The notes: generated by a model from the sequence alone, not told the origin. Numbered from the stretch's first letter, positions 33,802-43,331 are shown. The stretch is 64,000 bases of DNA from HKCCE3408 sp039183205 (GCA_039183205.1 JBCDBR010000020.1:1-64000), one strand, 5' to 3'. Numbers and translations are program-made.

Positions 33802-34890
33802 ATGCCCCTAATCATCCGGTACGCCATCATCACGCTCACGCCCGCGGTCTTTATCGTATTTGGGGCGTTCTTTGGCGGCGTTTGGCCGGCCCTGGCGCTG
33901 ATTTGGTTGACGGTTTTGACGGCCGGCATGGATCAAATCTTGCCTGACGCACGCGCGGATGACCGCGCCGAGCCTTGGGCAACACGGCTATCGATTGGGC
34001 TTGCAATCCTTCATCTGGCGCTGATCCCGACTGTTCTGGCCGGTCTTGGCAATCCAAACACGTCCTTTGGCGCGCAGATCTTGCTGTTCTTCGCGACAGC
34101 GTCCTTTATGGGGCAGGTCAGCCATGCCAATGCGCATGATCTGATCCATCGTCGCGACCGGCGCCTTTTCGCGCTCGGAGCGGCCGTCTACGCGTCAATC
34201 CTTTATGGCCACCATGTTTCGGCCCATAGGATGGTCCATCACGCCCATGTCGGCACGCCGGAGGATCCCGCTACACCGCGTCATGGCGAGGGGTTTTGGA
34301 GCTATGTCGCACGGGCCTGGCCCGGAAATATCGCCGCCGGATGGGAGGCCGAGGTCGCGCGCCTTTCCCGTCGGAATTTACCCATTTGGTCGCAGGAAAA
34401 TCCCTATCTTTTCTGGCTCGTTGGTGCGGTTCTGAGTTTGGCCGTTGCGGTGATGATCGGCGGATTTTTGGGCCTCGTCGTATTCTTGCTGCTCATCGGT
34501 CTTGTGCACCTTCAAATGCTGCTGAGTGATTATATCCAACATTACGGATTGCAACGCCTTCGCCTACCGGGCGGGCGGGTGGAGCCGGTGGGGCCGCACC
34601 ATAGCTGGGATGCGCCAAGTGGATTTTCGGCGCTCCTGCTGATGAATGCACCGCGCCATTCCGAACACCACCGCCATCCCGACCGACCGTATCAGGCTTT
34701 GGGCAGCGCAGAACCCGGCCCGCGCCTGCCCTATCCGTTACCGATCATGGCTGTGTTGGCCGTCTTTCCGCCGCTCTGGCAACGCGTGATGGATCGACGT
34801 GCCTTGAAAGTCATGGAAGCAGCCAAAGCGAGACTGGGCATCGATGACAGTGTCGCGCCGGGCGATGTACGCAAAGCACTGATCGGCTAA
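33802..34890 (+). CDS. alkB: Alkane 1-monooxygenase (AlkB type)
   Basis: A 362-residue di-iron membrane hydroxylase that oxidises terminal carbons of alkanes, with rubredoxin as usual electron donor. The histidine boxes are present: NAHDLIHR (H-x3-H), HRMVHHAHVG (H-x3-HH), NAPRHSEHHRHP (H-x2-HH) and YIQHYGL. Six hydrophobic helices are spread over the N-terminal two thirds and near the end. It is shorter than classical AlkB (about 400), as in many Rhodobacterales. No rubredoxin gene adjoins. It converges with the DUF815 gene with a 4-bp overlap. A related fatty-acid hydroxylase is the alternative. Confidence 0.85.
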   Translation: MPLIIRYAIITLTPAVFIVFGAFFGGVWPALALIWLTVLTAGMDQILPDARADDRAEPWATRLSIGLAILHLALIPTVLAGLGNPNTSFGAQILLFFATASFMGQVSHANAHDLIHRRDRRLFALGAAVYASILYGHHVSAHRMVHHAHVGTPEDPATPRHGEGFWSYVARAWPGNIAAGWEAEVARLSRRNLPIWSQENPYLFWLVGAVLSLAVAVMIGGFLGLVVFLLLIGLVHLQMLLSDYIQHYGLQRLRLPGGRVEPVGPHHSWDAPSGFSALLLMNAPRHSEHHRHPDRPYQALGSAEPGPRLPYPLPIMAVLAVFPPLWQRVMDRRALKVMEAAKARLGIDDSVAPGDVRKALIG

Positions 34891-35717
34891 AGCCGAACAC
34901 CGCGGCGGCCGGCAAGGTCCACGAAAAACTGCCACGCGACACGCCCGGATCGGGCGCCCCGGGTTGCCTGCCATTCAATGGCTTCGGCCCTGAGAGTTTG
35001 GCCATCGATCTCGACCGCGTGGGCGTCGCAATAGGCTCGGATCATGCTGAGGTAATCGTCTTGGCTGCACGGATGAAAACCGATCCAAAGGCCGAAACGA
35101 TCGCTCAGGCTGACTTTTTCCTCGACGGCCTCCGACGGGTTGATCGCGCTCGACCGCTCGTTCTCGATCATGTCTCGCGGCATCAAGTGGCGTCGGTTGG
35201 ATGTGGCATAGAACACCACATTGTCCGGGCGCCCCTCAATGCCGCCATCAAGCACCGCTTTGAGGGATTTGTAGTGCTCGTCATCATGGCTAAACGACAA
35301 ATCATCACAGAACAGCACAACCTGCCGCGGTGCGGCACGCAGCAAGGTCAGCAGCCGCCCAATCGACGGCAAGTCCTCGCGAAGGACTTCAACCAAAGCC
35401 AGAGACGTGTCCGCGGCCACCTCGGCGTGCACGGCTTTGACCAGGCTAGATTTGCCCATGCCCCGTGCGCCCCATAAGAGCGCGTTATTAGCCGGCAGGC
35501 AGGCCGCGAAATGACGCGTGTTTTGCAAAAGCGTATCGCGTGACCGGTCGATCCCATGCAGCAAGGACAGCGGAATGCGATTGACCTGCCCGACCGGGGT
35601 TAAGCGGTCGGGATCCGCGTGCCAAACAAATGCATCTGCGGCGTGCCAGTCCGGCGGCTGAGCTGGCGGCGGCGCGATCCGCTCCAATGCCGCCGCGATC
35701 CGCTCTTGTGGTGTCAC
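34887..35717 (-). CDS. DUF815 AAA-family ATPase
   Basis: A 276-residue P-loop ATPase. The Walker A is LLWGARGMGKSSLVKA (about residue 83), Walker B VVLFCDDLSF, sensor VVFYATSNRRHLMPRDM, and an arginine-rich end (GARSGRVAWQF). This pattern is DUF815, whose cellular role is unknown. Its start overlaps the tatC stop by 4 bp, so it is translated with tatABC; a role in export is not implied by anything else. Confidence 0.88.
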   Translation of the reverse strand: MTPQERIAAALERIAPPPAQPPDWHAADAFVWHADPDRLTPVGQVNRIPLSLLHGIDRSRDTLLQNTRHFAACLPANNALLWGARGMGKSSLVKAVHAEVAADTSLALVEVLREDLPSIGRLLTLLRAAPRQVVLFCDDLSFSHDDEHYKSLKAVLDGGIEGRPDNVVFYATSNRRHLMPRDMIENERSSAINPSEAVEEKVSLSDRFGLWIGFHPCSQDDYLSMIRAYCDAHAVEIDGQTLRAEAIEWQATRGARSGRVAWQFFVDLAGRRGVRL

Positions 35718-36607
35718 TCGCCTGCCTCTGGCCCTTCGCGTAGCTCCGCTTCAAGGTCCTCATCGTAAAGGCCTTCTTCCTTCAGCTTCGCAATCCGCTG
35801 TCGCTCAACCATAACGACGAGTAGAATCGACACTTCGTAAAGGCCGTAAACAACAACGAACAAGATCAGTTGCGTGATCACGTCGGGCGGCGTGATCAAA
35901 GCGGCGAGCGTCAATATGCCGACGACGGCATATTTCCGCACGCGGCGAAGCCCATCCGCCGAAACCAAACCCGCTTTGCCCAACAGCGTCAAAAGGACTG
36001 GCAACTGAAAGCACAAGCCAAATGCGAAAATGAACTTGAGCGCCAAATCCGTTGAAGCCTGAATGGAACCCAGAAAGGCTGTCTGAAGTTCTGTAGAGTT
36101 TTCAGTCGGCTGTTGCGTTTCAGCGCCGGTCACAAAGTTCGTCACCATCGGTATTACATCCGAAAAACCGATAAAGAAATTCATCGCGAGCGGGGTAACT
36201 ACGTAATGCGCAAACGAAGCACCGGCGACAAACAGAAACGGCGTGGCGAACAGGAAGGGCAGGATTGCGCCTTGTTCTGACTTGTAAAGTCCGGGCGCCA
36301 CGAAGCGCCAAAGCTGATGCGCAATGACGGGAAAGGACATAAAAAATCCTCCAATCACTGAAACTCGCACATACGTAAAAAACAGCTCATGCGGCGCAAG
36401 CGTGACCAACGTGGCTTCTTGCCCCCGGGCAACAAGCACGCCCAAAAGTGGCTGCTGGATAAAGCTGAGCAATTCCGCGGCAAAAACGAAGACAATGATC
36501 ATCCCGACGAGAAAGGCGAGTACCGCCCGGATGAGTCGGGTGCGCAACTCTGCCAGATGCTCGATCAGCGGAGCCGAGCTATCTTCGATGTGATCCTCAG
36601 TGCTCAC
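35714..36607 (-). CDS. tatC: Sec-independent protein translocase TatC
   Basis: TatC (297 residues, six helices) recognises the twin-arginine signal and builds the core of the Tat translocase. Typical stretches are SAPLIEHLAELRTRLIRAV near the start, APHELFFTYVRVS in the first periplasmic loop, and FGLCFQLPVLLTLLG. The C-terminus is acidic (EDLEAELREGPEAGE). It overlaps tatB by 4 bp at its start and the DUF815 gene by 4 bp at its end. Confidence 0.97.
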   Translation of the reverse strand: MSTEDHIEDSSAPLIEHLAELRTRLIRAVLAFLVGMIIVFVFAAELLSFIQQPLLGVLVARGQEATLVTLAPHELFFTYVRVSVIGGFFMSFPVIAHQLWRFVAPGLYKSEQGAILPFLFATPFLFVAGASFAHYVVTPLAMNFFIGFSDVIPMVTNFVTGAETQQPTENSTELQTAFLGSIQASTDLALKFIFAFGLCFQLPVLLTLLGKAGLVSADGLRRVRKYAVVGILTLAALITPPDVITQLILFVVVYGLYEVSILLVVMVERQRIAKLKEEGLYDEDLEAELREGPEAGE

Positions 36608-37071
36608 GTGTTTGGCGCCCCGTCACGGCTTGGCTCTGGCTGTGCCTGTGGCGCCGGACCCTTAGAGACTTGGTCGTCCTCGGTGACCGGGGTGTCGCTT
36701 CCGCGCGCAGCCCGGACTTCCTCGGCGCGTTCTTTGGCCTTTTTGCTGTCTGCTGCGCGCTCCGCAGCCAGCTTCCGGCTTTCAGAACCTTCGGGGTACT
36801 TTGTCGGATCAATTCCCTCAAAGGCTTTGTTTACCGCATCGAGCCCCATTTTCTTTGGATTCGACATTTGACGCAGGTCTTTGGTGATATCCGACATGCC
36901 GGAATCGCTGGCTGCATCGTTCATCGCGCGGTTGAATTCGCGCGCCATACCACGGACGCGCCCGGTAAACTGGCCGACGGATCGGAACATTTTTGGCAAG
37001 TCCTTGGGACCGACGACGATCAACGCCACGATCCCGATCACCAATAGCTCCATCATACCAATGTCAGGCAT
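36604..37071 (-). CDS. tatB: Sec-independent protein translocase TatB
   Basis: TatB (155 residues) has the single N-terminal helix (MPDIGMMELLVIGIVALIVVGPKDLP, shown in parts MPDIGMMELLVIG and VALIVVGPKDLP). An amphipathic helix follows (MFRSVGQFTGRVRGMAREFN), and the tail is long, polar and Lys/Glu/Pro-rich. Glu8 and the following VGPKDLP hinge are typical. It lies 21 bp after tatA and overlaps tatC. Confidence 0.95.
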   Translation of the reverse strand: MPDIGMMELLVIGIVALIVVGPKDLPKMFRSVGQFTGRVRGMAREFNRAMNDAASDSGMSDITKDLRQMSNPKKMGLDAVNKAFEGIDPTKYPEGSESRKLAAERAADSKKAKERAEEVRAARGSDTPVTEDDQVSKGPAPQAQPEPSRDGAPNT

Positions 37072-37092
37072 TCTCAGCCCTCACGCGATAGA

Positions 37093-37317
37093 TCAGGTCC
37101 GGTCGCGCTCGGCCTCTGGTGTAATGTCGCGCGCAGCGGCTGCCTCATCCGCCGATGCATTCTCGATTTCTTCCGTTCCGTCCTTTACGCCGCGCTTAAA
37201 CGCGGTGATGCCTTTGCCGACCTCGCCCATAAGGTTGGCGATTTTGCCACGGCCAAACAGGACCAAGACAACGACAGCGATCAAAAGAATGCCTGGCAAT
37301 CCGATATTATTGAGCAT
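37093..37317 (-). CDS. tatA: Sec-independent protein translocase TatA
   Basis: TatA (74 residues) forms the transport pore. It has the N-terminal helix (LPGILLIAVVVLVLFGRGKI), the FGRGKIANLMGEVGKGI hinge and amphipathic helix, and an acidic tail (EEIENASADEAAAARDITPE). It is the first gene of the tatABC - DUF815 group. Confidence 0.95.
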   Translation of the reverse strand: MLNNIGLPGILLIAVVVLVLFGRGKIANLMGEVGKGITAFKRGVKDGTEEIENASADEAAAARDITPEAERDRT

Positions 37318-37456
37318 CGTCTTCTCCCTATGTTGGCGGATCTCCGCCGCAATATCCCGATATCCACGCGATATTTAAGCTCGCTCGGCTCAACTTCAAA
37401 GCCCACTCGCGCGAAAGCTCGCCCTTTTAGCCGAAAATGCAGGCCGACGACAAGCT

Positions 37457-38548
37457 TCATTCCCCGCGATGTGGAAACACAAAGCACCGGTCGCGGCGCA
37501 CGGTGAGCCAAAGAGCGGTGCCTGGCTTTGGTAAAAAAACGGCCGGGACCGTCGCCTTAAGGATGTCGCCGTTGAAGTCCATGCGAAATTCGACAAGGCT
37601 TTCGTGCCCCATAAAACGCGCCCGTTTGACAACGCCGCGGGCGGGTACGCCGTCTTGAGGCGTTGGGTTCGGACCGCGCCCGTTACGGTCGAAATCGATC
37701 TTCACGTGCTGCGGCCGGAAGACAATATCCACCTGCGTCCCATCGGCATGACCGGGGGCGAGGAACTGGCCAAAGGCGGTATCCGTCAAGGCCCCCGCAA
37801 CCTCGCCGCTGAGCACATTTACATCCGAAAAGAAAGCTGCCGCCGCCTGGTCGACCGGTGCGTTATAAACGTTATAAGGTGCGCCCTGCTGGACGATTTG
37901 TCCGTCGCGCATTAGGGCAATTTGATCGGCCATCCGCATCGCTTCTTCGGGTTCATGCGTGACCAAGAGAACGGCCGTGCCTTCCTCTTTCAGAAGTTGC
38001 AACGTCTCGTCTCGAATACCGTCGCGCAACCGATTGTCCAGCCCTGAAAACGGCTCGTCCATCAGCATCACTTTCGGCCTCGGCGCGAGCGCGCGCGCCA
38101 GGGCAACCCGTTGCTGCTCTCCACCCGAAAGCATGTGCGGAGCCTTTTTTCCATACCCGCTCAGGTGCACGCGTTCGAGCAATGCCGCGACGCGCCGTTT
38201 GGTCTCTGATGCAGGGCCGCGCAGGCCAAAACCGATATTGTCGGCGATACTAAGGTGCGGAAAAAGCGCGAAATCTTGGAACATCAGCCCAATTTCGCGG
38301 GCCTCCGGAGGCAGGTGTAGCGCGGAATTGGAAACCACCTTGCCGTCAATCGCCACCTGCCCGCTCGATTGGCGGTCCACGCCGGCGATGACCCGCAACG
38401 TTGTGGACTTTCCGCACCCAGACGGGCCCAACAGGCATAAAACCTCACCACCGGAGACCGAAAGATTTACGTCCTGCAAAACAAGGCTGCCGCCAATGTG
38501 ACAATCGAGGTTTTGAACCTCTAATCGAGGCGGCTCGGGCAAGGACAT
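37457..38548 (-). CDS. ABC transporter ATPase (FbpC/PotA-like), orphan
   Basis: A 363-residue ATPase of the Fe3+/spermidine import class. Motifs are LLGPSGCGKSTTLRVIAG (Walker A), MLSGGEQQRVALARAL (signature), VMLMDEPFSGLD (Walker B) and LLVTHEPEEAMR (H-loop). The C-terminal TOBE-like domain (DIVFRPQHVKIDFD, RARFMGHESLVEF) matches FbpC proteins. No permease or binding-protein gene adjoins, so it must work with partners elsewhere. The substrate (ferric iron is usual for this subtype) is inferred. Confidence 0.85.
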   Translation of the reverse strand: MSLPEPPRLEVQNLDCHIGGSLVLQDVNLSVSGGEVLCLLGPSGCGKSTTLRVIAGVDRQSSGQVAIDGKVVSNSALHLPPEAREIGLMFQDFALFPHLSIADNIGFGLRGPASETKRRVAALLERVHLSGYGKKAPHMLSGGEQQRVALARALAPRPKVMLMDEPFSGLDNRLRDGIRDETLQLLKEEGTAVLLVTHEPEEAMRMADQIALMRDGQIVQQGAPYNVYNAPVDQAAAAFFSDVNVLSGEVAGALTDTAFGQFLAPGHADGTQVDIVFRPQHVKIDFDRNGRGPNPTPQDGVPARGVVKRARFMGHESLVEFRMDFNGDILKATVPAVFLPKPGTALWLTVRRDRCFVFPHRGE

Positions 38549-38600
38549 TGCAGCGTTAATCCGACGGATTTGTTCAGGATTTGCAGGTAGCAGCGCGGCG

Positions 38601-39725
38601 TTATGCGTGCAAGTTGAACTCTAGGCTGCCCAAAATGCGGCCATTGACCTGCACCGATAATTGCTGTGCGCCAGGATAGAGCGTGAAGGTCGTCGCATCC
38701 GCTTTGAATCTGTGGCGTTTTTTGATCGTGAGCGGTTTTCCCGGTTTGATCTGCGCTTGCTTCAGCTTGAACACCTTCGGCGATTGGGTGCCCGCCGCTT
38801 TGCGAAAGCCCATCACGTAGTCGACCAAAACCGGCGTCGGCTCCGGCGCGGACAAGGTCAGCGTGATTTCGGCCGTGCCGCCGATGGCAATATCGGTCGG
38901 CGCGATCGCTAACGCCTCAAGCGATACCGGTGCGTCTGTCCGATATCCCAGGGCCGCCATCGCCCGCGGCGCACCGGCCTTAATCTCAGATCGAAGCGCG
39001 TGAGCCGTCATCCATGCCAATTCCTTCGGGTCGCCGCGCCCCTCCGCATGCCAGGCATCAAGCCGGTCATAGACCATGTCGGCTGCGAATTTGGTGATGT
39101 CGTTTAGGTGATTGGCCACCGAGCGCGTGACGAAGCGTGTGTGGTCGGCATGCAGTTGGTCCAAAAGCGGCAAGGGCGTCAGCGGGTCCAGATCAAGCCG
39201 CTGCGCCCAGGGCAATCTTGGCCGCGTGCCTTCACTGACAAGGCGACGAACGTGGTAGTTCTCATCTCGCACCCACATCGCCAATCGCGCCAATGTCTCC
39301 TCCGGCCAACGGTTCAGAAAGGGGCGGATGTAAAGCTCCATTGAGAAGCGTTTGGTTGCTGCATGCAGCAGATCAAGCGCCCGTTCGCGATGCGCGTCGA
39401 GCCCATGCCGTACAGCCAAGATCCCTGGCACGGCATGAATAAAATGGCCGAAATCGTCATCACGCAAGGTCGGATCGAGCGGTGCGGGCATGGCCGCCTC
39501 AACTGCGTCGGCCATCGCCGGAAAGTCGCGCGGCAAGTGCGGCTCTAGACAATCCGCGATCCAATCCAATCGCTGCAAAAGCTCGCGCTCAGGGAAACCC
39601 GCCAAAACGTTATCCACAAACGCGCGCTTGGGGAACCCCTTGACCCCAATGGAAAATTCATCTGCCAGTTGACCGATGGTTTCTGCGTTGAACAGGTGGT
39701 CCTTTAGCGAAAATCGCTCGGTCAT
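38601..39725 (-). CDS. AlkC-type DNA glycosylase (DNA alkylation repair, HEAT-like)
   Basis: A 374-residue protein with an N-terminal HEAT-like repeat fold. KRFSMELYIRPFLNRWPEET and WVRDENYHVRRLVSEGTRPRLPW are typical of the AlkC/AlkD family, which removes 3-methyladenine and related lesions by base excision. The last about 100 residues (IAIGGTAEITLTLSAPEPTP...GSLEFNLHA) look like an Ig-like beta domain, as found in AlkC but not AlkD. The start at 39725 (MTERFSLKD) overlaps the SDR stop (ATGA), so the two are translationally coupled. Activity has not been shown from sequence alone. Confidence 0.85.
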   Translation of the reverse strand: MTERFSLKDHLFNAETIGQLADEFSIGVKGFPKRAFVDNVLAGFPERELLQRLDWIADCLEPHLPRDFPAMADAVEAAMPAPLDPTLRDDDFGHFIHAVPGILAVRHGLDAHRERALDLLHAATKRFSMELYIRPFLNRWPEETLARLAMWVRDENYHVRRLVSEGTRPRLPWAQRLDLDPLTPLPLLDQLHADHTRFVTRSVANHLNDITKFAADMVYDRLDAWHAEGRGDPKELAWMTAHALRSEIKAGAPRAMAALGYRTDAPVSLEALAIAPTDIAIGGTAEITLTLSAPEPTPVLVDYVMGFRKAAGTQSPKVFKLKQAQIKPGKPLTIKKRHRFKADATTFTLYPGAQQLSVQVNGRILGSLEFNLHA

Positions 39726-40498
39726 AGCGTTGTGTTCGTGGCGCCGCCATCCATCAAGATGTTTTGGCCCACCACGAACTTTGCATGCTGCGAACAGAGA
39801 AACGCGCACATCCGGCCGAAATCGCGCGGATCGCCGTATTCACCCGTCGGCAGTGTGGCCAAACGGCTGGCGCGCGCGTCATCAAAGCTGATGTTCTCGG
39901 CCCTGGAAAGCGCGGCATCCAATGCGTCCATCCGATCGGTCGCGTGGAGCCCCGGCAGCAGGTTGTTGATCACCACACCGTGGGGGGCCACTTGCCGCGC
40001 CGTACCCGCGACATAGCCGGTCAATCCGGCACGCGCGGAATTCGACAGGCCCAATTGCGCAACGGGCGCCTTGACCGAGACCGATGTGATGTTAACGACC
40101 CTGCCCCAACCTCTTGTCATCATTCCCGGGACGAGTGCCTTCATCATCGCAATGGGCGAAAGCATATTGGCATCAAGTGCCGCAATGAAATCGTCACGGT
40201 CCCAATCTGTCCACATCCCGGGCGGAGGGCCACCCGCATTATTGACCAGAATATCCACCGCGCCTGCGGTCTCGAGCACCTCGGCCCGTCCATCCTGGGT
40301 GGTGATGTCAGCCGCGACCGTCGCGACCTCGGCGCCAAGACCGCGGATTTCCTCCGCCGTCGCATTTAGCGCATCAGAGCCACGACCGTTCAACATCACG
40401 CTGCATCCGGCCTCAGCCAGGGCGATCGCGCAGCCTTTTCCCAAGCCCTTCGATGACGCGCAGACTAACGCCCTTTTGCCCGAAATTCCGAGATCCAT
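39722..40498 (-). CDS. SDR-family protein lacking the catalytic Tyr-x3-Lys
   Basis: A 258-residue short-chain dehydrogenase/reductase fold, close to the 3-oxoacyl-ACP-reductase-like branch. The cofactor motif is ASSKGLGKGCAIALAEAG, with NNAGG and the closing FVVGQNILMDGGAT. The usual Ser appears in VVNITSVSV, but the expected Y-x-x-x-K is replaced (LGLSNSARAGLTGY: the Tyr site is Leu and the Lys site Arg). This matches an atypical SDR subgroup as I recall it; it may bind but not reduce, or use another mechanism. It is coupled to the AlkC-type gene. Confidence 0.85.
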   Translation of the reverse strand: MDLGISGKRALVCASSKGLGKGCAIALAEAGCSVMLNGRGSDALNATAEEIRGLGAEVATVAADITTQDGRAEVLETAGAVDILVNNAGGPPPGMWTDWDRDDFIAALDANMLSPIAMMKALVPGMMTRGWGRVVNITSVSVKAPVAQLGLSNSARAGLTGYVAGTARQVAPHGVVINNLLPGLHATDRMDALDAALSRAENISFDDARASRLATLPTGEYGDPRDFGRMCAFLCSQHAKFVVGQNILMDGGATNTTL

Positions 40499-40612
40499 TT
40501 TCCGTCTCCAGCTGTCGTCGTATCGGTGTAACCAGTTGGCTTAGAAAGCGCAAAGCCAAGGCGGCCGATCGGATCAGACAATTCGGCTGGCACAGCCTCC
40601 GGAATGCGGGCG

Positions 40613-40984
40613 CTAACCGAGGGCGTAAAAGAACTCTTCCCGCACGATCTTTCCGTCGGCCACATGGTAGATGCCGATTTCGTCCATATCGTCAACGGCA
40701 CCGCTGGAGCGATCGCGCGTTTTGACCCGAAACCGCACCGCAAACCGATCATCACCGTGCGGATAGGGGTCCGAGATGTCTTGTTCCAGCACTTCAAAGG
40801 CACCGTTCCACCATTCGTGCTTGCCTTGAATCGCCGCGATGCCGCTGACCTCACGACCTGAGCCGTCAAAGTCGACCGCCTCAACCGATACGGCATCCGG
40901 CGCGTAGAGTTTCGGCAAATTGTTGGTGTCCTCTCCGCTGCGGCAGCCGTCCACAAGCGCCGCGGCAATTTCACTTAGGGTCAT
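40613..40984 (-). CDS. SnoaL-like / NTF2-fold protein
   Basis: A 123-residue protein with the cone-shaped NTF2-like pattern: an N-terminal helix (LSEIAAALVDGCRSGEDTNN), then KLYAPDAVSVEAVD and the closing IGIYHVADGKIVREEFFYAL. Members bind small molecules or act as isomerases or hydrolases; nothing here picks a substrate. It lies 114 bp before the SDR gene in the same direction and is divergent from prfC. Confidence 0.8.
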   Translation of the reverse strand: MTLSEIAAALVDGCRSGEDTNNLPKLYAPDAVSVEAVDFDGSGREVSGIAAIQGKHEWWNGAFEVLEQDISDPYPHGDDRFAVRFRVKTRDRSSGAVDDMDEIGIYHVADGKIVREEFFYALG

Positions 40985-41087
40985 CGTCTCTCCTCCCGAT
41001 GTTCATGTTATGTTCAACTTAACCGATTCGTATTGCAACGTCACGGACGCATTTGCAGGCCCGCCCCCGCGGCGCTATATCGCCGCC

Positions 41088-42686
41088 ATGTTAGACAATC
41101 GACCAAACCTGCCGCCCGAAATTGCCCGCCGTCGCACGTTTGCGATTATTTCGCATCCCGATGCCGGCAAGACGACGTTAACCGAGAAGTTTCTGCTTTA
41201 TGGCGGCGCGATTCAAATGGCGGGACAGGTGCGCGCCAAGGGAGAGGCACGCCGCACGCGATCGGACTTTATGGCGATGGAAAAAGATCGCGGCATATCC
41301 GTATCGGCCTCTGCCATGTCCTTTGATTATCGTGATCACAGATTTAACCTTGTGGACACGCCGGGCCATTCTGATTTCTCCGAAGACACGTATCGCACGC
41401 TGACCGCAGTCGATGCAGCCATCATGGTAATCGATGGCGCCAAGGGTGTCGAAAGCCAGACCCAAAAGCTCTTTGAGGTCTGCCGATTACGTGACCTCCC
41501 GATCTTGACATTTTGCAACAAAATGGATCGGGAAAGCCGCGATACTTTCGAGATAATTGATGAAATACAAGAAAACTTAGCTATTGACGTGACGCCAGCA
41601 TCTTGGCCGATTGGCGTCGGGCGCGACTTTTTGGGCTGCTATGATCTGTTGCGCGACCGGCTGGAATTGATGGATCGCGCCGACCGAAACAGGGTCGCCG
41701 ATAATGTCGCGATGGAGGGGCTAGACGATCCCAGATTAAGTGATCACGTTCCCGATGACTTACTGTCGAAGCTGCGTGACGAGGTGGAAATGGCGCGGGA
41801 GCTCTTGCCGCCAATGGACGCCAAAGCGTTCGCCGAAGGTACGCTTACGCCGATTTGGTTCGGCTCTGCGATCAACTCTTTTGGCGTGAAAGAGCTCATG
41901 GACGGCATCGCAGAATACGGACCGCTTCCGCAGGTCCAAACGGCAGATCCGCGGCAGGTCGCACCGGAGGAGAAGAATGTCGCTGGTTTTGTCTTTAAGG
42001 TCCAAGCGAATATGGACCCCAAACATCGCGACCGCGTGGCCTTTGTGCGTCTCGCCGCAGGACATTTCCAACGCGGCATGAAACTGACGCATGTACGGTC
42101 GAAAAAGCCGATGGCGATCAGCAACCCCGTGTTGTTCCTCGCGGCAGACAGGGAATTGGCGGAAGAGGCCTGGGCCGGCGACATCATCGGCATTCCAAAC
42201 CACGGCCAATTGCGCATTGGCGACGCTCTGACCGAGGGTGAGGCGTTGCGCTTTACAGGCATTCCCAGCTTTGCGCCGGAACTTCTACAAACCTGTCGCG
42301 CCGGCGATCCGCTCAAGGCCAAACATCTCGACAAAGCGCTGATGCAATTCGCCGAAGAAGGTGCGGCAAAGGTGTTTCGGCCCGACATCGGTTCTGGCTT
42401 CATCGTGGGAGTTGTGGGCGCCTTGCAATTTGACGTATTGGCCAGCCGGATTGAGCTTGAATATGGCCTCCCGGTGCGGTTCGAGCCGTCGCAATTCACC
42501 TCTGCCAGATGGGTCCATGGCGAGAAAGACGCCATTGACGGCTTTGCCAGCGCCAACAAACAGCACATGGCTCGCGACAATGACGGCGACCCGGTATATC
42601 TGACGCGTCTGCAATGGGACATTGACCGGGTCGACCGGGACTACCCCGAAATTCGATTGTCGGCGACGAAGGAACTGATGGTTTAA
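41088..42686 (+). CDS. prfC: Peptide chain release factor 3
   Basis: RF3 (532 residues) is a GTPase that removes RF1 and RF2 from the ribosome after peptide release. Motifs are IISHPDAGKTTLTEK (G1), RGISVSASAM (G2), LVDTPGHSDFSEDTYR (G3) and FCNKMDRESRD (G4). Domain 2 and the C-terminal domain (VGALQFDVLASRIELEYGL) follow. The ATG at 41088 gives the family N-terminus; the longer frame upstream from 40920 overlaps the SnoaL-like gene and has no similarity. Confidence 0.97.
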   Translation: MLDNRPNLPPEIARRRTFAIISHPDAGKTTLTEKFLLYGGAIQMAGQVRAKGEARRTRSDFMAMEKDRGISVSASAMSFDYRDHRFNLVDTPGHSDFSEDTYRTLTAVDAAIMVIDGAKGVESQTQKLFEVCRLRDLPILTFCNKMDRESRDTFEIIDEIQENLAIDVTPASWPIGVGRDFLGCYDLLRDRLELMDRADRNRVADNVAMEGLDDPRLSDHVPDDLLSKLRDEVEMARELLPPMDAKAFAEGTLTPIWFGSAINSFGVKELMDGIAEYGPLPQVQTADPRQVAPEEKNVAGFVFKVQANMDPKHRDRVAFVRLAAGHFQRGMKLTHVRSKKPMAISNPVLFLAADRELAEEAWAGDIIGIPNHGQLRIGDALTEGEALRFTGIPSFAPELLQTCRAGDPLKAKHLDKALMQFAEEGAAKVFRPDIGSGFIVGVVGALQFDVLASRIELEYGLPVRFEPSQFTSARWVHGEKDAIDGFASANKQHMARDNDGDPVYLTRLQWDIDRVDRDYPEIRLSATKELMV

Positions 42687-42722
42687 GGGCGCATTAACCA
42701 TGTCTCGCTAAGTGCTGGTAGC

Positions 42723-43217
42723 ATGGTTCGCCTTTTGGTCTCACTTGCATTCCTGATTGCCTGCAATATCGCGCAGGCGCAAGGCACGATGCAGAGCCGG
42801 CATACGGGTCTTGTGGGCGGGTATTCCGCAGAACTGCGCGTATCCCAGCACCGGCACTTCACGGTCTACGCTCAGGGTTTTGTAATCCGCAACGGCGACA
42901 CGCTTGTCCATACGGTCTTTTTGACAGAAGGCACGAACCAGCGCCCCGCCATGCGCGTCGACAGCGCCTGGCATCTCGGACGTGAGTTGCACTGGGACGC
43001 TGTGCGACCGGATCGCCGATGCAGCGGTTTTCGCTGCGTCAGGAACCTCGGCGTGCTCACCTTTTCGGGCGGAGAATTCAACGCATTGTCCGCCACAGGT
43101 TTCGATCTGCGCCTCATCGGCTCTCAGGGTCCGATTGACTTGGTCATACCGGCGGAGATCTTTGCGCAAGCCTCCACAGAGGCGGCCCGCGTCATCGGCG
43201 CATCGCTGCAGTACTAG
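42723..43217 (+). CDS. Secreted hypothetical protein A (paralogue of the gene at 43332)
   Basis: A 164-residue protein with a Sec signal peptide (MVRLLVSLAFLIACNIAQAQ; cleavage after about residue 19). The mature part is beta-rich, with a cysteine pair (CSGFRC near residues 100-105) and the ending DLVIPAEIFAQASTEAARVI. A Cys lies in the signal, but not at a clear lipobox. No family was recognised. The protein at 43332 on the other strand shares its length, cysteine pair and C-terminal pattern. Confidence 0.75.
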   Translation: MVRLLVSLAFLIACNIAQAQGTMQSRHTGLVGGYSAELRVSQHRHFTVYAQGFVIRNGDTLVHTVFLTEGTNQRPAMRVDSAWHLGRELHWDAVRPDRRCSGFRCVRNLGVLTFSGGEFNALSATGFDLRLIGSQGPIDLVIPAEIFAQASTEAARVIGASLQY

Positions 43218-43331
43218 AGCTCCGACCTCGCAACCTGAAACAGCACTGCGAACAGCGACCATATCCAAGTTGGATTGAGCCGTTGAAAAACACCAGGTGC
43301 GGCACCTTAAGACGCCGACACTGCTGGCTGA

